The notes: generated by a model from the letters alone, not told the origin. Counted from the first letter of the stretch, positions 18,001 to 24,915 are shown. The stretch is 64,000 bases of DNA from an uncultured Prevotellaceae bacterium (GCA_947165505.1 CAMVAT010000008.1:1-64000); one strand, 5' to 3'. Program-made: numbers and translations.

Positions 18001-18266
18001 CCGACGTGAAGATGCCGGCCAACAAGGCGTATCTGAGCATCCCGTACAGTACTGACGACCCTGACGGGTGGGCCAACGGCATCACGCTCCGGTTCGACGA
18101 GGCCACAGGCATTGACCTTTTGCAATTCACAATTCATAATTCACAATTCACAATTGACAATGGTTCTCAGTCACCTACTGACTGCTACGACCTGCAGGGC
18201 CGCCCGGTCAAGTCGCCTACGAAGGGCATCTACATCCAAAATGGAAAGAAAGTGCTCGTCAAATAA
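12003..18266 (+). CDS. giant BspA-like DUF285 leucine-rich-repeat surface protein
   Basis: This 2087-aa protein has a signal peptide (to about residue 21, GAWAQ) and five tandem modules starting near residues 23, 444, 862, 1096 and 1564. Each module opens with a short beta segment of the type YxxxCxDNHTLYFxV. A run of DUF285 repeats follows (consensus LxxLDLSxFNTxxVTDMSxMFxGCxAL, about 24 aa). Modules close with GEDGTTYDA...AHxxxGGYLR. A non-LRR C-terminal domain (about 1872-2087) is shared with the upstream gene and ends in a sorting-type tail (GIYIQNGKKVLVK). DUF285/BspA-like proteins of oral and gut Bacteroidota act as adhesins; that role is inferred here. A short AT-rich repeat is read in frame near residue 2040. 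Confidence 0.93.
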   Translation: MKKILSMIFALMAIAIGAWAQTGTPYAVLCTDNHTLYFTVSSTEIAAGDTFTPAGGGAAQTVSRVWSGTQVTAGRPWSNSSSIRTDIHTVVFEPSFADVRPTTLYDWFYYCENLGSISGMEHLNTSQATLMSGMFQNCSSLTEIDLSHFDVGQVTKMSYMFAGCKQLQQLDLSGWQAPNLTEMTGAFSGCSALQTVNLEGFYAPKLRNIGNLFYNCGNLMSADLSAFTTGAVSNVSEMFENCTALQTVRFADDFDVSGVSQFSYMFYHCASLQSIDLSKFHPDEVTTLANMFDGCAALQTVSLGGLCTNIGNRHFNGDLSAMFNGCAALTAVDFTGMNTAYVTDMSNMFKGCAALTTLDLSPFNTGRVRSMGNMFNGCTLLESVFVSSVWTTASVSGSTNMFFGCTSIKGEDGTTYDASSVDKTRAHNGDGGYLRVGTDVEIDPTPYVIWCADNTTLYFLVSTRDLVAGSKFTPDGADTPVTITNVWNSEPGSWTLNHLTWRNTVKTVVTDVVIEPSFAQVSPATTLCWFYECGKLEHINGLEYLNTANSQSMENMFNGCTSLQSLDLSRFSTANATNLSGMFSGCTSLTALDLASFNTANVTNMAGMFNGCTLLQSVNVGGFNTAKVTSMSNMFKDCAALATLDLSTFNTAQVYNFTGMFSGCTALRTLTLGSAFVTRYASLSYMFNGCASLQSIDLSGFNTDEATSLSHLFAGCAALTTLDLSTFNTSSVTDMSGLFSGCAALTALDLTMFTTASVTTMSGMFAGCAALTTLDLHTFQTNRVTDMSRMFDGDSQLESVFVSNMWVTGSVNASDDMFAGCTSITGEDGTTYDAGEVDVTKAHYDTGGYLREGETQKLDYPTAYALYCADNHTLYFLYTDQMLLNGMKFKPEGSDTKHVITWYTTGSAVTSTGNNRPNWYSYTADIEHVVFESSFSNVRPKSLAYWFFGCSSLSDITGWENLKTAEVTNMRFLFANCRSLTTLDFSHFNTMKVTAMEGTFQNCAALTELDLSNFITDKVTDMDDIFNGCANIVTIYVSSRWTTANLRYGSDMFEGCVNIVGQDGTTYDPDITDSTRAHYGAEGYLTYGHEPVLDAQPCVIYCDANKTAYFIVTTQAFAHGSTFTPAGSDTPLTVTSVVLGDNAVKNNWKYNLNADDMTSAVFEPSYAQTQPESLRSWFSGLEKLQNVTGLQYLNTEKVTEAEFMFEGCSALENIDVSQLNTDNVVSMKYLFANCEKLKSIDLSAWNTEKLEDMSRMFDDCTALEAVNFTGWNTANVTSMEGLFVGCEALTDIDLTIFNTENVTDMGRMFASCTNLETVNISNFNTAKVTSIERMFGDCPKITSLDLSHFNTAEVTDMEGLFYDCTALETVNLTGWNTEKVTTMEDMFNGCSALTTLDVSHFSTPALVTMAGLFSGCGQLTQLDLSGFQTDNVDDMDFLFLGCSALTSLDLSRFNTANVKFMTSMFYRCNSFTTLDLSSFNTSKVTSMASLFEECSQLESVYVSSTWTTAKITKDEGSEDMFLGCAAITGEDGTTYDAAVIDKTRAHHLAEGYLRIGTDRVIDPEPMAVFTTADHTLHFLVGTTPVVEGGTVTLPGSGTRVLVTSVATGEEVTNTATGTPGWITTASIADMEKVVFDPSFDEVRPLSTYGWFFRCSKLTAIEGMEYFHTDLAKHMGYLFYGCTALSPDTDLSGLDTGSATGMQYMFYGMNWATVDLSGFDTQNVTDMSYMFADSKIMFIDLSMLNTAKVTSLSRMFANCSMLKDVNLDHFDTGEVSDMALMFYGCNILKQLDLSTFDTGKVTDTHGMFYNDDVLVKVFVGEDWTMDAVANSSVMFSGCWSLVGQDGTKYNASYNDAQKAHYGQGGYLRRHATEYTITIPASGIGTFSADETVTLPEGLEAFYCADFDQSHSCVTAKRLQGASVPEDVGVILRGTPGETYTLSVTDQVAEDAIEGNMLTAVTVPTHVNPVGQSYDFTKQEFVTFTNFMLKGGLFMRIAEADSDVKMPANKAYLSIPYSTDDPDGWANGITLRFDEATGIDLLQFTIHNSQFTIDNGSQSPTDCYDLQGRPVKSPTKGIYIQNGKKVLVK
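18118..18165. repeat. in-frame AT-rich tandem repeat inside the BspA-like gene
   Basis: TTGCAATTCACAATTCATAA-type 9-10-bp units are iterated about four times and encode LQFTIHNSQFTIDNG between the last beta domain and the sorting tail. The upstream paralogous C-terminus has no equivalent (SHTQAGTDGGEQ at that position), so this looks like an intergenic-type repeat captured within the ORF. Confidence 0.8.
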
Positions 18267-18317
18267 TGAAAAATGAATCTTGAAGAATGAACGCTCTCTG
18301 TTTCCGGGGTAATCTCT

Positions 18318-18356
18318 TCCCCCTCTAAGTTAGAGGGGGTGCCCGGAGGGCGGGGG
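18318..18356. repeat. GC-rich palindromic repeat (CCCCCTCTAAGTTAGAGGGGG)
   Basis: An inverted repeat centred on CTCTAAGTTAGAG followed by a G-rich tail lies 50 nt downstream of the BspA-like gene. The same element occurs inside the coding sequence at 46870-47090 and in part at 33942-33959. Confidence 0.85.
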
Positions 18357-18418
18357 CGTGTGTCCGCACAAGCTCAAACCTCAAACCTCAAATTTCAAAC
18401 CTCAAATTATATATTGAT

Positions 18419-18601
18419 ATGAAAAAAGCATATATCCAACCCGAATCGAAGCAATGCCAGGCCAGCAGTGAAACACTCCTCGACTTCACCGTCAGTGTCG
18501 ATCCCAACCAAGAGGGCAACCAAGAGGAGGCCGAGGCCGAACAGGCTCTCTGGGACGACGACCAGAAACTGCCCCGCCACCGCAGCGTCTGGACCGACTG
18601 A
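18419..18601 (+). CDS. small acidic protein of unknown function, paired with the peptide at 18983-19171
   Basis: This 60-aa ORF starts MKKAYIQPESKQCQASSETL and ends QKLPRHRSVWTD. It shares a layout with the minus-strand 62-aa ORF at 18983-19171: MxKK/KxYIxPE start, an S-x-x-x-L-x-D segment, S-x-DP-x-Q, an E...A..ALxDxxQ.P block and a C-terminal SVW. Each of the two lies just downstream of a large secreted protein with a sorting tail. There is no signal peptide and the middle is acidic. I do not recognise the family. The conserved pattern in two copies argues that both are real genes. Confidence 0.7.
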   Translation: MKKAYIQPESKQCQASSETLLDFTVSVDPNQEGNQEEAEAEQALWDDDQKLPRHRSVWTD

Positions 18602-18982
18602 CCGCTCACCGCTTGAACGACAGTGAAAAATACCTCGTCTCGCATGTAGGGATAGGGCGTGCCCTGTCCGCCATTCATCGCGATTGACATGGTAATCGCC
18701 CCCTCCCCTCGGGGAGGGCCGGGGAGTGGGCTATTTGCCGTAAAATAATCAAACCTTCAAAGGAAAAATCCACTTATTCCATATTTTTATCCTTATTTTT
18801 GCCCACTTATTCCTTTTTTATGGCATTGAATATGCCCACTTATTCCTTTTTTTAGGGCACCGTCAATAAAAACGGATGATACGGATTGATCACCTGCTGA
18901 ACATCAGCAATGGAAAAATCCGTATCATCCGTGAAATCCGTGAAATCCGTTGTGCGTTTGTCCAAGCCCGCTAGAGGTCTTC
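18602..18982. other. repeat-filled intergenic region between two convergent small genes
   Basis: No convincing gene is seen. The stretch holds a GGACAGGGC-family palindrome (about 18646-18672), a CCCTCCCCTCGGGGAGGG palindrome (about 18700-18730), three copies of CCACTTATTCC in an AT-rich setting (18771-18846), and an inverted repeat pair at 18873-18887/18917-18931. The last pair flanks a smaller palindrome TGCTGAACATCAGCA and is followed by tandem GTGAAATCC units. It probably separates two converging transcripts. Confidence 0.8.
18873..18931. repeat. 15-bp perfect inverted repeat with nested hairpin
   Basis: CGGATGATACGGATT at 18873-18887 is matched by its exact reverse complement at 18917-18931. 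The loop contains a second palindrome, TGCTGA-ACA-TCAGCA (18895-18909). It sits between convergent genes and could terminate transcription in both directions. Confidence 0.85.
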
Positions 18983-19171
18983 TTACTCCCACACGCTGTG
19001 TGTCGGCTCAGGCATCTGCTCGGTGTCGAACAGAGCGCGGTTGGCATCCAGTTCGGTGTCGCTCACCTCGGGTGTCTGTGTCGGGTCTTCGCTGTAGCCC
19101 TCGTCCATGAGCGTGGTGCCGCTCAGCGCCACCACCCTCATCTCGGGCATGATATATTGTTTCTTTTCCAT
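18983..19171 (-). CDS. small acidic protein of unknown function, paired with 18419-18601
   Basis: This 62-aa product starts MEKKQYIMPEMRVVALSGTTL and ends EPTHSVWE. It matches the peptide at 18419-18601 in start, spacing of SxDP-x-Q, the E..A..ALFDTEQMP block and the SVW end. The gene is on the same strand as the amylase and begins 12 nt past its stop codon, so the two are probably co-transcribed. It has no signal peptide or membrane segment. Function unknown; the repeated pairing with sorting-tail proteins hints at a role linked to export or processing of the neighbour, which is inference only. Confidence 0.72.
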   Translation of the reverse strand: MEKKQYIMPEMRVVALSGTTLMDEGYSEDPTQTPEVSDTELDANRALFDTEQMPEPTHSVWE

Positions 19172-19183
19172 GATTCTTAGCTT

Positions 19184-22100
19184 TTATTTGGTCACTTTCT
19201 TGCCTCCTTGGATATAGATGCCCTTGCCCAACCGGCCGGTGTTGCCGTCGCGGCTCACCAACCGTCCGTCAAGTCTGTAGATGGCTTTGTCGGATGCGAC
19301 AGGCGTTTCTACGCTGCGGATGCCGTTTACCGTGGTGTCGTCGAACTGTGCCTGCACGGCGTTGCCCAGTTGCTGGCTGCTTTTCACGTAGGCGCGGAAG
19401 GGGTTGATGCCCACGTTGCTGCCTACCTTCACGAACGATCCGTTTTGGTAGCCGTAGTAGATGGCGCCGTCGCTCGAGTTGAGCACCTCGCGCTTCATCG
19501 TGCCCACCATCTGTATGCCGTCGATGTCGGTGACGATCTCCGTGGGTGTGACACTGACGTTCCTGCCAGCCAGCGAGGCGAAAGGCTTGCCGGCGGCAGC
19601 CAGTTCGATGATATACGGGGTGTTGGCGGCCATCTCTGCCACGCGACTGAAGTGGAAGTAACCCTCCGGGGTCACACGGTCGAGCACGTAGGCGGTGATG
19701 CCGCCCTCGTCCATCTCTGTGCTGCTCACGGCGAAGGGCAGGCAGACGGTCACTTTCTTGCCGGCGGCGATCGTGCGGTCGTAAGAGACGCTGGCTGCCG
19801 TGAAGTCGTCCGGAGCGGCGAAGTCATAGGCTCCGTCGGTGAGCACCAACTGACTGCACTGTCCGCCGACGATGGCGTTGCAGGGCAGGGCGGCAGGCTC
19901 CTGACCCTCGGCGGCTACCACCAAGGCGTTCTTGTTGGCGCCGCGCTCATAGAGGCTGAAGCAGTTCATCGCGGTCACGTCGGCACCGGTCTCGGTCACC
20001 CGGGTTGTGGCCGTGGTCTGGTATTTGTCGGCACTCTCGGTGTCGGCATCCTTGAGCAGGGTCACGGCGCCTATCTGCCACTGTGCGGCCGGTGAGTTGA
20101 GGCGGATGATGACGGTCTGTTCTTCAGTGGTGGTGAAGGTGGCCTGCACTTTCTGCCATCCGCCGTTGCCGGTGTCGATGCTGCGCTCCACCACGCCGTC
20201 GGTGGTCACCGTCGAGGGTGAGTCGGCCTCCATGCCCGTCAGACTGACACTGGTCGTCGAGGTGCCGGCGGTCAAGGTCAGGTCGCTGCCGGCGGTGCCG
20301 CGCACGATGGCCTGCACGGTATAGGTGCCGGCGGGATAGTACAGGCGCAGGATGACGGGCTTCTCGGCGGTGCTATAGGCGACCGGCTCCGTCGCTCCGT
20401 TCCAGTTGGTGGCGCTCACGGTGCTGCCTCCCTCGAGGGCGTTGGCGTAGAACCACAGGCGGTTTTCGGAAGCGATGCCGTTCTGGTCGTAATAGGCGCC
20501 GTTGATGAAGGGTAGGGTGGTGGTCTGCTCGTTGCCACTGAAGATGACATGGTTGGGCACGCCCTCGCCCAGGTCTTTGGTGATGCGCCAACGGTAGATG
20601 TCGTTGCCGGTGCTCGACACACCCACCTTCGTCATCGTGGCACCGGGCCATGTGCCGCCCGTATAGTTCTTGTCCTCCACATCGTAGAAGCGGTCGTTCC
20701 ATGCCCATACTTTGTCCCAACCTGTGGGCGCGTCGAAGTAGGCATACACGTAGTCGCTGTTGTAGTCGCCGTTGTAGAGGGCGCTGTAGTCGGCGTATTT
20801 GCGGTCGTCGTCTTTGTAATAGACGATGTATTTGTCTTCGGTGATGTTCTCGATGTTCTGTGTCTGCTTGCCCTCGTTGAAGGTGACGATCACATTGAGC
20901 AGCGAGGTAGAGAACGCCTGCTTGTACCAGGTGGAGCCGTCGCTCAGGGTCACCTTGTCGCTCATCTGCACGCCCGGCCAGCCGCCGTTGAGCTGGTTGC
21001 CGCCGTTCCAGGCGTAGAGGTAGGGCGCTCCCTGTCCGTTGTCGCGCACATAGATGCAGATGTCTTTCGCGCTCTCATCCTCGATGGCCTCGTAGGTGTC
21101 GGGGTCATACACGCCGTCCGAGAGATAGAAGGCGAAGTTCTCGCCGCTCTCCACGAGGGTGTGCTGGTCGAGGTCGATGTCGCCCGAGGGCTTGCCGCAG
21201 GTCATGATCACGGAGCCTTTCTCGCCCGTCACCTTCAGGTAATAGCCGCCGTCAAGCTCATATTGGGCGGTGATGGCGCTTTGGTTGGTGATGCCGGCTG
21301 CCTTGCGGGCGGCAATCATCTTCTTCAGCGATGCCTTGTACTGTTTCCAGTGGGGCAGGAAGAGACAGGGCGTGCCGGGCATGGCGAGGATGAAGGCGTT
21401 GGCGGCCAGCACGTTGCTGTTCACGCGGTAGCCCTCCTCGCGGTAGGTGTCGTGGTTATCGACGAAGGTCACGGCATAGCGGCTCATATTGGGGTCGCCC
21501 GCCACGCCTTTGTTCGACAGTGCCGACCACTGCTCGTTGTTGAAAGCGGCATTGATGCGGTCTTTCAGGGGGAAGTCGAAGGCGGCCGACTGGATGACGC
21601 CGTCGGCGGGCAGTCCGGTCTCGGTGATCCAGTAGCCGGCCACGTTGTCGTAGTTGCCGTCCCAGTATTCGCCCACGCTGAACTCGGGCTTCACGGCCTT
21701 GTTGTACAGCCCGGTATAATAGGCTTTGTAGCCTTTCACCATGTCGTAGCGGAATCCGGCGTAGCCCAGCTCGTCGAGCAGGTAGCGCAGGTAGGTCTTG
21801 ATGTTGTCTTGCACACGGGCGTCGGTGTGGTCCAGGTCGCGGCAACCGTCGAAGTTGTCGGCCTCGTCGTCGCGTGCGTCGCCATTGCTCACGTAGATGG
21901 TGCCGTCGTGCTCACCGCCGTTGGCGTAGATCTCGTCGTTGGCGCAGATGCCCCACAGCTGTTGCATATTGTCGGCCCATGTCACGGTATAGGTGGCGCC
22001 GGTGGTCGGTCCGGTCACCGTCTCGCTGGGGAAGTCGGCCCAGTTGGTCAGTCCGTTTTTGTGGTTGATGACCACGTCTTCGATAAATTTGGTGCCTTTG

Positions 22101-22444
22101 GCCTTGAAGGTCTGAATCATGTTGATCAGTTCCTCCTCGGTGCCGAAGCAGGTGTTGTGGCGCAGCCAATACACGGGCATGTAGCCCATGTTCTCATAGC
22201 CCCAGTTGCCGGGTGCGTTCCACTGGTCGGCCTTGGTCTGTCCGGAGTTGGGTATCCAGATCAAGTCGTAATAAGAAGATAACTCGTCGGCCTGTGCGGT
22301 CAGTACGTTCCACTGGGTATCTTCGTACGAGTCCCAGTAGAATCCTTGCAGCATGACCCCTCCGTAGTTGGCGGGCCAGCCTTGTGCCCTCATGCCAGCC
22401 ACGGCCATCAGGCACATCAGCAGTAATGCAATGCTTCGTTTCAT
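19184..22444 (-). CDS. secreted alpha-amylase (GH13) with starch-binding-type modules
   Basis: The 1086-aa protein has a signal peptide (to residue 20, GMRAQ) and a GH13 catalytic domain at about 23-480 that hydrolyses alpha-1,4 linkages in starch. Conserved regions are visible: KFIEDVVINHK, GFRYDMVKGY with nucleophile D234, FSVGEYWDG with acid/base E259, and FVDNHDT with D332. Two CBM26-like segments follow (YLYAWNGGNQLNGGWPG and KVWAWNDRFY...GGTWPGATM), then beta-rich domains and a C-terminal tail ending GIYIQGGKKVTK, so the protein is probably surface-displayed or released. A perfect LacI-type palindrome at 22596-22609 lies upstream. Confidence 0.94.
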   Translation of the reverse strand: MKRSIALLLMCLMAVAGMRAQGWPANYGGVMLQGFYWDSYEDTQWNVLTAQADELSSYYDLIWIPNSGQTKADQWNAPGNWGYENMGYMPVYWLRHNTCFGTEEELINMIQTFKAKGTKFIEDVVINHKNGLTNWADFPSETVTGPTTGATYTVTWADNMQQLWGICANDEIYANGGEHDGTIYVSNGDARDDEADNFDGCRDLDHTDARVQDNIKTYLRYLLDELGYAGFRYDMVKGYKAYYTGLYNKAVKPEFSVGEYWDGNYDNVAGYWITETGLPADGVIQSAAFDFPLKDRINAAFNNEQWSALSNKGVAGDPNMSRYAVTFVDNHDTYREEGYRVNSNVLAANAFILAMPGTPCLFLPHWKQYKASLKKMIAARKAAGITNQSAITAQYELDGGYYLKVTGEKGSVIMTCGKPSGDIDLDQHTLVESGENFAFYLSDGVYDPDTYEAIEDESAKDICIYVRDNGQGAPYLYAWNGGNQLNGGWPGVQMSDKVTLSDGSTWYKQAFSTSLLNVIVTFNEGKQTQNIENITEDKYIVYYKDDDRKYADYSALYNGDYNSDYVYAYFDAPTGWDKVWAWNDRFYDVEDKNYTGGTWPGATMTKVGVSSTGNDIYRWRITKDLGEGVPNHVIFSGNEQTTTLPFINGAYYDQNGIASENRLWFYANALEGGSTVSATNWNGATEPVAYSTAEKPVILRLYYPAGTYTVQAIVRGTAGSDLTLTAGTSTTSVSLTGMEADSPSTVTTDGVVERSIDTGNGGWQKVQATFTTTEEQTVIIRLNSPAAQWQIGAVTLLKDADTESADKYQTTATTRVTETGADVTAMNCFSLYERGANKNALVVAAEGQEPAALPCNAIVGGQCSQLVLTDGAYDFAAPDDFTAASVSYDRTIAAGKKVTVCLPFAVSSTEMDEGGITAYVLDRVTPEGYFHFSRVAEMAANTPYIIELAAAGKPFASLAGRNVSVTPTEIVTDIDGIQMVGTMKREVLNSSDGAIYYGYQNGSFVKVGSNVGINPFRAYVKSSQQLGNAVQAQFDDTTVNGIRSVETPVASDKAIYRLDGRLVSRDGNTGRLGKGIYIQGGKKVTK

Positions 22445-22532
22445 GTTGAAAATCGTTGTTAGATATTGTCGGATATGTGATCGTCGTGTGGTTTTCGTCT
22501 TTCTCCGTTTATTATTTAAGGTAAAGTCACGG

Positions 22533-22540
22533 CAAAATTA
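22533..22540 (-). promoter_or_regulatory. -7 element (TAATTTTG) of the amylase gene
   Basis: Minus-strand TAATTTTG fits the Bacteroidota -7 pattern 89 nt upstream of the amylase start. No TTTG is found at the -33 position, so expression may depend on an activator or on relief of repression at the palindrome at 22596. Confidence 0.45.
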
Positions 22541-22580
22541 AAAAATCCCGCTGTTGGGTGTACCCCCGCAGCAGGATTTT
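22541..22580 (-). terminator. hairpin terminator between formate-THF ligase and amylase
   Basis: AAAAATCCCGCTG and GCAGCAGGATTTTT pair almost perfectly around a GC-rich loop, with T runs on both strands. It lies downstream of the formate-THF ligase gene and upstream of the amylase, and would insulate the amylase from read-through. Confidence 0.6.
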
Positions 22581-22595
22581 TGCATATTACTTGCA

Positions 22596-22609
22596 TGCAA
22601 ACGTTTGCA
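22596..22609. promoter_or_regulatory. 14-bp perfect palindrome TGCAAACGTTTGCA, LacI-family-type operator
   Basis: The core GCAAACGTTTGC with a central CG is typical of LacI/GalR-family operators (MalR, CcpA, PurR-like). It lies about 150 bp upstream of the amylase start. No LacI regulator gene is in the window, so the cognate protein would be encoded elsewhere. Confidence 0.6.
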
Positions 22610-22620
22610 CCGGCTCTAAA

Positions 22621-22684
22621 ATTATAAAATGAAAAAATGATAAAATGAAAAAATGATAAAATGAAAAAATGATAAAATTAAATA
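22621..22684. repeat. 16-bp AT-rich tandem repeat
   Basis: Units of GATAAAATGAAAAAAT are repeated about four times upstream of the amylase operator. Nothing coding is seen. Confidence 0.9.
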
Positions 22685-22696
22685 ATGTGGGCTCAT

Positions 22697-22758
22697 GTTT
22701 CAAACCTCAAATCTCAAACCTCAAATCTCAAACCTCAAATCTCAAACCTCAAACCTCA
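22697..22758. repeat. 8-bp tandem repeat (TGAGGTTTGAGATT family) at the formate-THF ligase stop codon
   Basis: Alternating TTTGAGG and TTTGAGA units (minus strand) start exactly at the TGA stop codon of the upstream gene. The same family is found at 18378-18410, 31185-31218, 37770-37800 and 38458-38492. Confidence 0.9.
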
Positions 22759-24432
22759 TGACAGCCCCTCGATCTCTCCATTCACGATTTTGATTTGTTC
22801 GGCCTGCGGACTTTTGGGCAGTCCGGGCATGCGCAGCATGTCGCCGGCAATGGCCACGATCATCTCGCTGCCGCAGTTGAGGATAATGTCGCGGATGCGG
22901 ATGGTGAAGCCCTCGGGCGACCCGTAGCGCTTGGAGTCGGCAGAGAATGAGAACTGTGTCTTGGCGATGCACACCGGGTAGCGCTCGATGTCTTTGTCGT
23001 CGGCGAAGATGGTGCGTATCGACTCCAGCTGCTTCACTGCAGTCTTGCTGAATTCCACGGCTGCCGCTCCGTAGATGCGCTTGCACACTTTCTCTATCTT
23101 GTCTTCGATGGTGTCTTTCGAGGGGTAGGTGTAGTGGATGGGCAGCGCCTGTATCTGGTCGATGGTATCTACCACCGTCTGTGCCAGCTCGATGGCTCCT
23201 TCGCCGCCGCGCAGGAAAGCCTCGTTCACGGCGAATCCCACGCCGAGCGCCTCGCAGTTGTCGCGCACGATGGCTATCTCGTCGTCGGTGTCGGTGTCGT
23301 AGCGGTTGAGCGTCACCACCACGGGCTGTCCGAAGCCCTGCATATTGCGGATATGGCGGTTCAGGTTCTTCAGTCCCTCGCGCAGTCCGTCGGCGTTGGG
23401 CTCCTTGATATGGTCGAGGCTCACGCCGCCATGCATCTTCAGTCCCTGTGTGGTGGCCACGATGACCACCAGACGCGGTTGCAGTCCTGTCTTGCGGCAT
23501 TTGATGTCGAAGAATTTCTCAGCACCGAGGTCGGCTCCGAAACCGGCTTCGGTCACCACGTAGTCGCCGTAGGTCATCGCCATCTTCGTGGCCAGCACGC
23601 TCGAACAGCCGTGGGCGATATTGGCGAACGGACCGCCGTGGATGAAGGCGGGCGTGTGCTCGGTGGTCTGCACCAGGTTGGGGTGCAGGGCGTCGCGCAT
23701 CAGCACGGTGATGGCACCCGCCACGCCCAGGTCGCGCACGCGGAAGGGACGGCCGTCGGCTGTGATGCCCAGCACGATATTCTCGATGCGCCGTTGCAGG
23801 TCGGCCTCGTCGGTGGCCAGACACAGGATGGCCATCAGTTCCGAGGCGGCGGTGATGTCGAAGCCCGTGTCTGCCACCACGCCGTCGCCCCGCAGTCCGG
23901 TCACCACATTGCGCAGGGCACGGTCGTTGACGTCGAGCACGCGCTTCCAGTAGATCTCGCGCAGCGAGAAACCGTCTTTGCGGTGCTGGTAGATGTAGTT
24001 GTCGAGCAGGGCGCTGATGGTGTTGTGTGCCGAGGTCACGGCGTGGAAGTCGCCCGTGAAGTGCAGGTTGATCTTCTCCATGGGCAGCACCTGTGCATAG
24101 CCGCCGCCAGCCGCGCCGCCCTTGATGCCGAAGCAGGGGCCGAGCGAGGGCTCGCGCAGCGCCACGATGGCGCGCTTGCCCAGTTTGTTCAGTCCCAGGG
24201 CCAGTCCGATGCTCACGGTGGTCTTGCCGATGCCGGCCTTTGTCGGACTGATGGCGGTCACCAGGATGAGGCGGCTCTTTTTCACGCGCTCTTCATCGAT
24301 CATCGATACCGGCACCTTGGCGATATGCCGCCCGTACGGTTCTATCTCGTCGGGCGATATGCCCATGTCGGATGCTATCTCATAGATGTGCTTCAGCTCG
24401 CACTCGCGGGCTATCTGGATGTCTGTTTTCAT
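22756..24432 (-). CDS. fhs: formate--tetrahydrofolate ligase
   Basis: The enzyme makes 10-formyl-THF from formate, THF and ATP, supplying one-carbon units for purine synthesis. The 558-aa product matches the family length (about 556). It shows the ATP-binding loop [38 protein letters not shown], and the conserved [13 protein letters not shown] and [11 protein letters not shown] regions. The start at 24432 ([11 protein letters not shown]) is chosen over the ORF-track Met at 24483, because a TATCTTTG -7 element lies between them at 24455-24462. The TGA stop is the first triplet of an 8-bp repeat array. Confidence 0.96.
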   Translation of the reverse strand: MKTDIQIARECELKHIYEIASDMGISPDEIEPYGRHIAKVPVSMIDEERVKKSRLILVTAISPTKAGIGKTTVSIGLALGLNKLGKRAIVALREPSLGPCFGIKGGAAGGGYAQVLPMEKINLHFTGDFHAVTSAHNTISALLDNYIYQHRKDGFSLREIYWKRVLDVNDRALRNVVTGLRGDGVVADTGFDITAASELMAILCLATDEADLQRRIENIVLGITADGRPFRVRDLGVAGAITVLMRDALHPNLVQTTEHTPAFIHGGPFANIAHGCSSVLATKMAMTYGDYVVTEAGFGADLGAEKFFDIKCRKTGLQPRLVVIVATTQGLKMHGGVSLDHIKEPNADGLREGLKNLNRHIRNMQGFGQPVVVTLNRYDTDTDDEIAIVRDNCEALGVGFAVNEAFLRGGEGAIELAQTVVDTIDQIQALPIHYTYPSKDTIEDKIEKVCKRIYGAAAVEFSKTAVKQLESIRTIFADDKDIERYPVCIAKTQFSFSADSKRYGSPEGFTIRIRDIILNCGSEMIVAIAGDMLRMPGLPKSPQAEQIKIVNGEIEGLS

Positions 24433-24454
24433 GTCTTTTCCTTGGTTTTTCGTG

Positions 24455-24462
24455 CAAAGATA
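24455..24462 (-). promoter_or_regulatory. -7 element (TATCTTTG) of fhs
   Basis: TATCTTTG on the minus strand lies 22 nt upstream of the chosen fhs start. A transcript starting here would exclude the more distal Met at 24483. Confidence 0.55.
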
Positions 24463-24545
24463 GGGATAATTCTCCGAAATCATGGGCCGATGTCAGTTTT
24501 TTCGTGTTTTTCTCGTCTGTTTTTTCCAGTTGGTGTGTTTTTTAT

Positions 24546-24553
24546 TACTTTTG
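24546..24553 (+). promoter_or_regulatory. -7 element (TACTTTTG) upstream of the kinase remnant
   Basis: TACTTTTGCAC fits the -7 pattern, about 50 nt before the truncated kinase ORF, so the promoter has survived although the gene has not. Confidence 0.5.
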
Positions 24554-24602
24554 CACAAAGCAAACAACAACCGATTCATCGTTTTTTAATACCGCAACCA
24601 CC

Positions 24603-24788
24603 ATGTCCGACTTTTCGCAAATGCTGCCTGTGGGCACTGTCATCGACGGTCGCTACCGGATAGAACGCTATCTGGCTTCGGGCGGCTTCGGCAACACCTA
24701 CGAGGCTACCGATATGAAACTGGGCTGCCACGTGGCGGTGAAGGAGTTCTTCCTCAGCCAGCATTCCATGCGTGCTGCCGACCGCTAA
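24603..24788 (+). pseudogene. N-terminal remnant of a serine/threonine protein kinase
   Basis: The 61-aa ORF encodes only the first lobe of a eukaryotic-type kinase: GTVIDGRYRIERYLASGGFGNTYEA (glycine-rich loop) and HVAVKEFF with the ATP-binding Lys. It then stops at TAA, where a CTAAAAAACCTGTCCTTCTG-type tandem repeat begins. A working kinase domain needs about 260 aa, so this is a truncated gene. Its promoter-like element is intact. The fragment may be silent or give a short peptide. Confidence 0.75.
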
Positions 24789-24855
24789 AAAACCTGTCCT
24801 TCTGTTCTTCTGTCAAAAAACACTTCCTTCTGTTCTTCTGTCTAAAAAAACTATG
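24786..24855. repeat. imperfect 25-30-bp tandem repeat (CCTTCTGTTCTTCTGTC)
   Basis: Two full and one partial copies of an AAAAAACNNTCCTTCTGTTCTTCTGTC unit follow the truncated kinase, starting at its stop codon. The repeat marks the break point between the kinase remnant and the AAA-ATPase remnant. Confidence 0.8.
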
Positions 24856-24885
24856 TTCTTTTGTGTAATAACCGATTTTTTTTGC

Positions 24886-24893
24886 TAACTTTG
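24886..24893 (+). promoter_or_regulatory. -7 element (TAACTTTG) upstream of the AAA-ATPase remnant
   Basis: TAACTTTGCC matches TAnnTTTG, 22 nt before the ATG at 24916. Confidence 0.5.
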
Positions 24894-24915
24894 CCACGAA
24901 TAATGTTTTTGTGCC

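Noticed and set aside
18388-18690. 100-aa minus-strand ORF
   Set aside because: It is a shadow of the small plus-strand gene plus repeat DNA; no signal or family features.
20549-22282. 577-aa plus-strand ORF opposite the amylase
   Set aside because: It mirrors the amylase coding frame; no domain, start or promoter signal.
24372-24788. 138-aa ORF as listed in the track
   Set aside because: The upstream part overlaps the fhs coding and promoter region; only the segment from 24603 matches a kinase.
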